Made by a program: the position numbers and the translations under genes | Notes under the pieces: generated by a model | Told to the model about the DNA's origin: nothing | The model's database searches: none | Seen by the model: the letters and a program-made list of their open reading frames with translations, nothing else | Shown here: positions 58,240-64,000 of the stretch, piece by piece | How the letters are laid out: each line of letters opens with the position of its first letter | How positions within the stretch are numbered: the first letter of the stretch is position 1 | Assembly: GCF_021412585.1 (NCBI RefSeq) | Contig: NZ_JAKCMI010000015.1 | Location: 86,000-149,999, forward strand | DNA length: 64,000 nucleotides | Direction: 5' to 3' | From: Halomonas alkalisoli | GTDB taxonomy: Bacteria; Pseudomonadota; Gammaproteobacteria; Pseudomonadales; Halomonadaceae

Positions 58240-60855
58240 ATGAATACCGACTATCGCAAACCCCTGCCCGGCACTGACCTGGATTATTTTGACGTGCGCG
58301 CCGCCGTCGATGCGATCCAGCCTGGTGCCTATGACACGCTGCCCTACACCTCGCGGGTGCTGGCCGAAAACCTGGTGCGCCGCTGCGACCCCGCGATGCT
58401 GACGGATTCGCTGAAGCAGCTGATCGAGCGCAAGCGCGATCTGGATTTTCCCTGGTATCCGGCCCGGGTGGTGTGCCATGACATCCTCGGCCAGACGGCG
58501 CTCGTCGACCTGGCCGGCCTGCGCGATGCCATTGCCGCCAAGGGTGGTGACCCGGCCAAGGTCAACCCGGTGGTGCCGACCCAGTTGATCGTCGACCACT
58601 CGCTGGCCGTGGAGCATGCCGGTTTCGAGAAGGATGCCTTCGAGAAGAACCGCGCCATCGAGGATCGGCGCAACGACGACCGCTTCCACTTCATCAACTG
58701 GACCAAGACCGCATTCGAGAATGTGGATGTGATCCCCCCCGGCAACGGCATCATGCACCAGATCAACCTGGAGAAGATGTCGCCGGTGGTTCAGGTTCGC
58801 TCCGACGAGAAGGGAAGACGTGTCGCCTTCGTCGATACCTGTGTCGGTACCGACAGCCACACGCCAATGGTCGATGCCCTGGGCGTGATCTCCGTCGGTG
58901 TGGGTGGCCTGGAAGCCGAGAGCGTGATGCTGGGGCGTGCCTCCTACATGCGTCTACCGGATATCATCGGTGTCGAGCTAACCGGCAAGCTGCAGCCGGG
59001 CATCACCAGTACCGACATGGTGCTGGCGCTGACCGAGTTCCTGCGTCGCGAGCGGGTGGTGGGTGCCTACCTGGAGTTCTACGGTGAAGGGGCCTCGAGC
59101 CTGACCGTGGGCGACCGGGCCACCATCTCCAACATGACACCGGAATACGGCGCCACCGCCGCCATGTTCTATATCGATGAGCAGACCATCGACTACCTCA
59201 GGCTGACCGGTCGCGAGGACGACCAGGTCGCCCTGGTGGAGCGCTTCGCCAAGGAGACCGGCCTGTGGGCGGACAACCTGGAAAAGGCCGAATATGAGCG
59301 GGTATTGACCTTCGACCTCTCCTCGGTACCCCGTACCCTGGCCGGCCCCTCCAACCCCCATGCCCTGCTGCCCACCTCGGAACTGGCGTCCCGTGGCATC
59401 AGCGGCACGGTGGAAAACGAGGCGGGCAAGATGCCCGATGGGGCGGTGATCATCGCTGCCATCACTAGCTGCACCAACACCAGCAACCCGCGCAACATGG
59501 TGGCCGCGGGCCTGATCGCCCGTAACGCCAACAAGCTGGGGCTGACCCGCAAGCCCTGGGTGAAGTCCTCCCTGGCGCCGGGCTCCAAGACGGTCAAGAT
59601 GTACCTGGAAGAGGCCCGGCTGTTGCCCGAGCTGGAAGACCTCGGCTTCGGCGTGGTGGCCTTTGCCTGCACCACCTGCAACGGCATGAGCGGCGCCCTG
59701 GATCCGGTGATCCAGCAGGAGATCGTCGATCGCGACCTCTATGCCACGGCGGTGCTGTCGGGTAACCGAAACTTCGACGGCCGGATCCACCCCTATGCCA
59801 AGCAGGCCTTCCTGGCTTCGCCGCCGCTGGTGGTGGCCTATGCCATTGCAGGCACCATTCGCTTCGACATCGAGAAGGACGCTCTGGGCTTCGACCAGGA
59901 TGGCAAGCCCATCACGCTGAAGGATATCTGGCCCAGCGACGAAGAGATCGATGCCATCGTCAAGGCCAGCGTGAAGCCCGAGCAGTTCCGCGAAACCTAT
60001 ATCCCGATGTTCGATGTGGACAAGGGCGCGCGGGCCCAGGTGAGCCCGCTCTACGACTGGCGACCCCAGAGCACCTATATCCGTCGTCCGCCCTACTGGG
60101 AGGGTGCCCTGGCCGGCGAGCTTTCGCTCAAGGGCATGCGTCCCCTGGCGGTACTCGGCGACAACATCACCACCGATCACCTGTCACCATCGAATGCCAT
60201 CATGATGGACAGCGCGGCGGGTGAGTACCTGCACAAGATGGGCGTGCCGGAGGAGGACTTCAACTCCTACGCCACCCATCGGGGCGACCACCTCACGGCT
60301 CAGCGTGCCACCTTCGCCAATCCCAAGCTGCTCAACGAGATGGTGCAGGAGAACGGTGCGGTGAAGCAGGGGTCGCTGGCGCGGGTCGAGCCGGAAGGCA
60401 AGGTCACCCGCATGTGGGAGGCGATCGAGACCTACATGGAGCGCAAGCAGCCACTGATCATCATCGCCGGTGCCGACTACGGCCAGGGCTCTTCCCGTGA
60501 CTGGGCGGCCAAGGGCGTGCGTCTGGCCGGGGTGGAGGCCATTGCCGCGGAAGGCTTCGAGCGTATTCACCGCACCAACCTGATCGGCATGGGGGTGCTG
60601 CCGCTGCAGTTCGAGGCGGGCACCACGCGCAAGACGCTGGCTATCGACGGCACCGAGACCTTCGATGTGGTGGGCGAACCGAGGCCCCGTGCCACCCTGG
60701 CGCTGGTGATCAACCGCAGGAACGGCGAGCGCGTGGAAGTGCCGGTGACCTGCCGTCTCGATACCGCCGAGGAGCTCTCGATCTTCGAGGCCGGCGGCGT
60801 GCTGCAGCGCTTCGCCAAGGACTTCCTCGAGTCCGAGGTCGAAGCGGTCGGCTGA
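58240..60855 (+). CDS. acnD: Fe/S-dependent 2-methylisocitrate dehydratase AcnD
   Basis: Dehydrates 2-methylcitrate to 2-methylaconitate; works with PrpF. 871 residues, aconitase fold. It opens YRKPLPGTDLDYFDVRAAVDAI, with Fe-S ligand cysteines in AITSCTNTSNPRNM and ACTTCNGMSGALD, LGDNITTDHLSPSN, and the C-terminal swivel domain GADYGQGSSRDWAAKG. The DYFDVRAAVDAIQPGAY start and the prpF neighbour separate it from housekeeping AcnA. Confidence 0.97.
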   Translation: MNTDYRKPLPGTDLDYFDVRAAVDAIQPGAYDTLPYTSRVLAENLVRRCDPAMLTDSLKQLIERKRDLDFPWYPARVVCHDILGQTALVDLAGLRDAIAAKGGDPAKVNPVVPTQLIVDHSLAVEHAGFEKDAFEKNRAIEDRRNDDRFHFINWTKTAFENVDVIPPGNGIMHQINLEKMSPVVQVRSDEKGRRVAFVDTCVGTDSHTPMVDALGVISVGVGGLEAESVMLGRASYMRLPDIIGVELTGKLQPGITSTDMVLALTEFLRRERVVGAYLEFYGEGASSLTVGDRATISNMTPEYGATAAMFYIDEQTIDYLRLTGREDDQVALVERFAKETGLWADNLEKAEYERVLTFDLSSVPRTLAGPSNPHALLPTSELASRGISGTVENEAGKMPDGAVIIAAITSCTNTSNPRNMVAAGLIARNANKLGLTRKPWVKSSLAPGSKTVKMYLEEARLLPELEDLGFGVVAFACTTCNGMSGALDPVIQQEIVDRDLYATAVLSGNRNFDGRIHPYAKQAFLASPPLVVAYAIAGTIRFDIEKDALGFDQDGKPITLKDIWPSDEEIDAIVKASVKPEQFRETYIPMFDVDKGARAQVSPLYDWRPQSTYIRRPPYWEGALAGELSLKGMRPLAVLGDNITTDHLSPSNAIMMDSAAGEYLHKMGVPEEDFNSYATHRGDHLTAQRATFANPKLLNEMVQENGAVKQGSLARVEPEGKVTRMWEAIETYMERKQPLIIIAGADYGQGSSRDWAAKGVRLAGVEAIAAEGFERIHRTNLIGMGVLPLQFEAGTTRKTLAIDGTETFDVVGEPRPRATLALVINRRNGERVEVPVTCRLDTAEELSIFEAGGVLQRFAKDFLESEVEAVG

Positions 60856-60877
60856 GCGTTGACAGTTGACGGACCCT

Positions 60878-60910
60878 ATCGACCCGGCCCCAAACAAGGT
60901 CCGGGTCGAT
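60878..60910 (+). terminator. Inverted repeat between acnD and prpF
   Basis: ATCGACCCGG (60878-60887) and CCGGGTCGAT (60901-60910), a perfect 10-bp stem with a 13-base loop and no T-run. Weak terminator or mRNA-stability element. Confidence 0.4.
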
Positions 60911-60947
60911 CTGTCTCTACCCTCACTTTCTCAAGGAAGCGCTGTTC

Positions 60948-62153
60948 ATGGCACATGCTCCCCAGGCTCATGTTTCACAGATCCGAATCCCCGCCACCTA
61001 TATGCGTGGAGGTACCAGCAAGGGGGTGTTCTTTCGCCTGCAGGATCTCCCCGAAGCGGCCCAGGTCCCCGGCGCGGCGCGGGACAGGCTCTTGATGCGG
61101 GTGATCGGCAGCCCCGACCCCTACCAGAAGCAGATCGACGGCATGGGGGCGGCGACTTCCAGTACCAGCAAGACGGTGATCCTGTCGAAGAGCACCCAGC
61201 CGGACCACGATGTCGACTACCTTTTCGGCCAGGTCTCCATCGACAAGGCTTTCGTCGACTGGAGCGGCAACTGCGGCAACCTGTCGGCGGCGGTGGGGCC
61301 CTTCGCCATCAGCAACGGCCTGGTGGACCCGGCACGCGTACCGCACAACGGCATCGCCACGGTGCGCATCTGGCAGGCCAATATTCGCAAGACCATCATC
61401 GCCGAGGTACCGATGACCGACGGCGCCGTGCAGGAGACCGGTGACTTCGAGCTCGACGGCGTCACCTTTCCGGCGGCGGAGGTGCCGGTGGCGTTCATGG
61501 ACCCGGCCGACGGTGAAGGCGCGATGTTCCCTACCGGCAACCTGGTGGACGATCTCGAGGTGCCGGCTGATGTGGTGAAAGGGGGCGTACTGAAGGCGAC
61601 CCTGATCAACGCCGGCATCCCGACCATCTTCATCAACGCGGAAGCCATCGGCTACACCGGCAATGAGCTACAGGACGCCATTAACGGTGATCCCGATGCG
61701 CTGGCGATGTTCGAGACGATTCGCGCCCATGGCGCGGTGCGCATGGGGCTCATCCAGCATATCGACGAGGCAGTCAGTCGTCAGCACACGCCCAAGGTGG
61801 CCTTCGTCGCCAAGCCGGTGGACTACATCGCCTCCAGCGGCAAGGCGGTCAAGGCCAGCGATGTGGATCTGCTGGTGCGTGCGCTCTCCATGGGCAAGCT
61901 GCACCACGCCATGATGGGCACGGCCGCCGTTGCCATCGGTGCCGCCGCGGCGATACCGGGAACGCTGGTCAACCTTGCGGCGGGCGGCGGGGATCGCAGC
62001 TCGGTGCACTTCGGCCACCCCTCGGGCACCCTTCGGGTTGGCGCCGAAGCCACGCGCGTGGGCAGCGACTGGGCGGTGACCAAGGCGATCATGAGCCGCA
62101 GTGCACGGGTGCTGATGGAAGGCCATATACGAGTGCCCGGCGACAGCTTCTAG
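60948..62153 (+). CDS. prpF: 2-Methylaconitate cis-trans isomerase PrpF
   Basis: Isomerises the AcnD product so that the methylcitrate cycle can continue. 401 residues, diaminopimelate-epimerase-like fold. IPATYMRGGTSKGVFFRLQDLP, MGAATSSTSKTVILSKS, FVDWSGNCGNLSAAVGPFAI and HFGHPSGTLRVGAEA are the PrpF marks. It lies 92 bp after acnD. A terminator-like hairpin 39-70 bases after its stop separates it from prpD. Confidence 0.96.
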   Translation: MAHAPQAHVSQIRIPATYMRGGTSKGVFFRLQDLPEAAQVPGAARDRLLMRVIGSPDPYQKQIDGMGAATSSTSKTVILSKSTQPDHDVDYLFGQVSIDKAFVDWSGNCGNLSAAVGPFAISNGLVDPARVPHNGIATVRIWQANIRKTIIAEVPMTDGAVQETGDFELDGVTFPAAEVPVAFMDPADGEGAMFPTGNLVDDLEVPADVVKGGVLKATLINAGIPTIFINAEAIGYTGNELQDAINGDPDALAMFETIRAHGAVRMGLIQHIDEAVSRQHTPKVAFVAKPVDYIASSGKAVKASDVDLLVRALSMGKLHHAMMGTAAVAIGAAAAIPGTLVNLAAGGGDRSSVHFGHPSGTLRVGAEATRVGSDWAVTKAIMSRSARVLMEGHIRVPGDSF

Positions 62154-62191
62154 AAAAGCATGGACCTATTGCTGAAAGACTTCATTGAAGT

Positions 62192-62223
62192 ACGCCCCCG
62201 GGTCGCAGGACCCGGGGCGTTTT
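62192..62223 (+). terminator. Terminator between prpF and prpD
   Basis: ACGCCCCCGGGTC (62192-62204) pairs with GACCCGGGGCGT (62209-62220), one bulged C, then TTT. A strong GC stem. It would end the gntR-prpF transcript or reduce prpD expression. Confidence 0.75.
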
Positions 62224-62294
62224 CTATAGTGAAGACAAGAGTGAAGGCAAGAATTGGTGAAGGCATGGGTTCAACGTCGAAACAGGAGACCATC

Positions 62295-63779
62295 ATGAGC
62301 AGCACCGTGGAAGCCAATGTGCGCCCGGACTACGACATCGAGCTGCAGAAAATTGCCGACTATGTTCTCGACTACCGGGTCGATAGCGCCGAAGCCTGGG
62401 ATACGGCCCGCAACTGCCTGATGGATACGCTGGGCTGCGGCCTGTTGGCCCTTCGCTTCCCGGAGTGCACCAAACACCTGGGTCCGCTCGTCGAAGGCAC
62501 CATGGTGCCCCACGGCGCTCGGGTGCCCGGCACATCCTTTCGCCTCGACCCGGTCAAGGCGGCCTGGGATATCGGCTGCATCGTGCGCTGGCTCGATTAT
62601 AACGATACCTGGCTGGCCGCCGAGTGGGGGCACCCCTCCGACAACCTGGGAGGCATCCTGGCGGTGGCGGATCATCTCTCCCAGAAACGCGTTTCCATGG
62701 GAGAGGCGCCGCTCACCATGCGCGACGTACTCGAAGCCATGATCATGGCGCATGAGATCCAGGGTGTCCTGGCGCTGGACAACTCCTTCAATCGCGTCGG
62801 CCTCGATCATGTGGTGCTGGTGAAGGTGGCCTCTACTGCCGTGACGGCCAGGATGATGGGTGCCGATCGGGAGCAGATACTCTCCGCACTGTCCCACGCC
62901 TGGGTCGATGGCCAGAGCCTGCGTACCTATCGTCATGCCCCCAACGCCGGGTCGCGAAAAAGCTGGGCTGCCGGCGACGCCACGTCTCGCGGGGTGCGGC
63001 TGGCCGATATCGCCCTGCGCGGCGAGATGGGCGTGCCGGGAGCGCTGTCCGCCCCGCAGTGGGGTTTCTATGACGTGCTGTTCAGCCATACCAACAAGGA
63101 TCTGGCGACCAAGCCGGAAGGGGAGCGTACGTTTTCCTTCCAGCGTGACTTCGGCAGCTATGTCATGGAAAACGTGCTGTTCAAGATTTCCTTCCCGGCG
63201 GAATTCCATGCCCAGACCGCCTGCGAAGCCGCCGTGACCCTGCATCCTCAGGTGAAGGATCGCCTGGGCGAGATCGACAGGATCGTACTGACCACCCACG
63301 ATTCGGCGATCCGCATCATCTCCAAGTCCGGCGCCCTGGCGAACCCGGCTGATCGCGACCACTGCCTGCAATACATGACCGCGGTGCCGCTCGCCTTAGG
63401 CAGTCTGGTGGCCGAGCACTACGAGGACGACTTCCACGCGGCGCATCCCATCATCGACGAGTTGCGCAACAAGATGGAGGTGATCGAGGACCCGCGCTAT
63501 TCACGCGACTACCACGATCCCGACAAGCGCTCGATTGCCAACGCCATCCAGGTCTTCTTCAAGGATGGCAGCGCCACCGACAAGGTCGAGGTCGAGTACC
63601 CGATCGGGCACCGTCGGCGTCGCTCCGAAGGCATCACCGTGCTGGAGGAGAAGTTCAAGCGCAATCTGGCCACGCGGTTCCCCCCGGGGCGTACCGCTCG
63701 GATATTCGAGCTGTGTCGCGACCAGCCTCGGCTCGAAAAGACCGCGGTGAATCAGTTCGTCGACCTGTGGGTGATCTGA
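62295..63779 (+). CDS. prpD: MmgE/PrpD family 2-methylcitrate dehydratase
   Basis: Fe-S-independent 2-methylcitrate dehydratase of the MmgE/PrpD family. 494 residues from ATG 62295 ([24 protein letters not shown]), preceded by AGGAG; the frame is open further upstream through the terminator but that is not used. [54 protein letters not shown] [18 protein letters not shown] and [14 protein letters not shown] are family marks. Its presence next to acnD/prpF means two enzymes for the same dehydration, as in some other proteobacteria. Confidence 0.95.
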   Translation: MSSTVEANVRPDYDIELQKIADYVLDYRVDSAEAWDTARNCLMDTLGCGLLALRFPECTKHLGPLVEGTMVPHGARVPGTSFRLDPVKAAWDIGCIVRWLDYNDTWLAAEWGHPSDNLGGILAVADHLSQKRVSMGEAPLTMRDVLEAMIMAHEIQGVLALDNSFNRVGLDHVVLVKVASTAVTARMMGADREQILSALSHAWVDGQSLRTYRHAPNAGSRKSWAAGDATSRGVRLADIALRGEMGVPGALSAPQWGFYDVLFSHTNKDLATKPEGERTFSFQRDFGSYVMENVLFKISFPAEFHAQTACEAAVTLHPQVKDRLGEIDRIVLTTHDSAIRIISKSGALANPADRDHCLQYMTAVPLALGSLVAEHYEDDFHAAHPIIDELRNKMEVIEDPRYSRDYHDPDKRSIANAIQVFFKDGSATDKVEVEYPIGHRRRRSEGITVLEEKFKRNLATRFPPGRTARIFELCRDQPRLEKTAVNQFVDLWVI

Positions 63780-64000
63780 CCGACAATGCTGCTGCGCTAT
63801 ATTTCCGCCGGGCCGTCGAAAGACTTGATGATGGTCATGGAAGGCTCCGGCAGAGTGGACTATAGTTTTTTGACGGCCAGGGGTTGTGTGCGGCTCCGGT
63901 AATGAGTAAAGTACGCATCCGCTGCCGGCAACGGGCAAACGTTACCGGCGGTGGAAGTGGAGAAAGTGCTTGTTTCTGTTTGGTTTTTTTCGAATCGGCT
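63780..64000. other. Non-coding end of the window
   Basis: 221 bases after prpD. I see no supported gene. There are a few AT-rich tracts (TTTTTTGACGG near 63868 and TTTGGTTTTTTCG near 63980) and an imperfect palindrome GCCGGCAACG...ACGTTACCGGC near 63923-63950, which could belong to a promoter or terminator continuing beyond the window. Confidence 0.3.

Overview
The window is 64 kb of GC-rich, densely coding chromosome from a gammaproteobacterium. It is most likely a member of the Halomonadaceae (Halomonas or a close relative). This rests on the phasin / class I PHA synthase pair next to a DUF6489-like protein, the smrB-prmB-aroC and miaB-ybeZ-ybeY-corC-lnt gene orders, rpe-gph-trpE separated from trpGD, and the GntR-prpB-prpC-acnD-prpF-prpD methylcitrate cluster. 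The genus is an inference. I saw no rRNA, tRNA, CRISPR array, complete insertion sequence or prophage.

Layout. 0-10 kb: 3' end of pntB, gpsA-sixA, an ABM monooxygenase, an AEC permease preceded by a 33-residue membrane ORF, two alpha/beta hydrolases and a patatin, then smrB / prmB-aroC. 9.5-12.7 kb: DUF6489-like protein, phasin and PhaC. 12.7-13.7 kb: a non-coding array of REP-like palindromes with a higher-order repeat. 13.7-19.1 kb: lnt, corC, ybeY, ybeZ and miaB on the minus strand. 19.3-22.5 kb: small genes (DUF1820, SH3 protein, tpm, a YajG-like lipoprotein, GNAT). 22.5-26.4 kb: cysPTWA sulfate/thiosulfate importer. 26.5-34.8 kb: rpe, a GIY-YIG protein, gph, trpE, an orphan metal-binding protein, a trp leader peptide with attenuator, trpG, trpD, an EntD-like PPTase on the opposite strand, and trpC.

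34.8-44.1 kb is the accessory part. Lower-GC, single-gene units (cupin, GNAT, C39-like, GFA-like, VOC), all on the plus strand, are separated by attC-like recombination sites. There are two short arrays. Each is headed by a diverged copy of the same ~440-bp non-coding region, and each head ends at a GTTA core site. Between the arrays lie a FIST-domain histidine kinase, a small membrane protein, a VOC gene and two divergent bactofilins. No integron integrase is visible, so this looks like an integrase-less cassette cluster or the distal part of a chromosomal integron.

44.1-64 kb returns to core genome: a YdiJ-type dehydrogenase, serS, a SIMPL protein, an AI-2E family permease, trxA, cysB, cysH, pabB, and the 2-methylcitrate cluster with three operator-like palindromes before its GntR regulator.

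How it fits together: sulfur assimilation is represented by CysB, CysPTWA, CysH and thioredoxin. Chorismate flow is represented by AroC, TrpE/G/D/C and PabB. Propionate use by the methylcitrate cycle and PHA storage both deal with short-chain acyl-CoA. A pair of 168-bp and ~62-bp MITE-like elements sits exactly at the TAG stop codons of trpE and serS.
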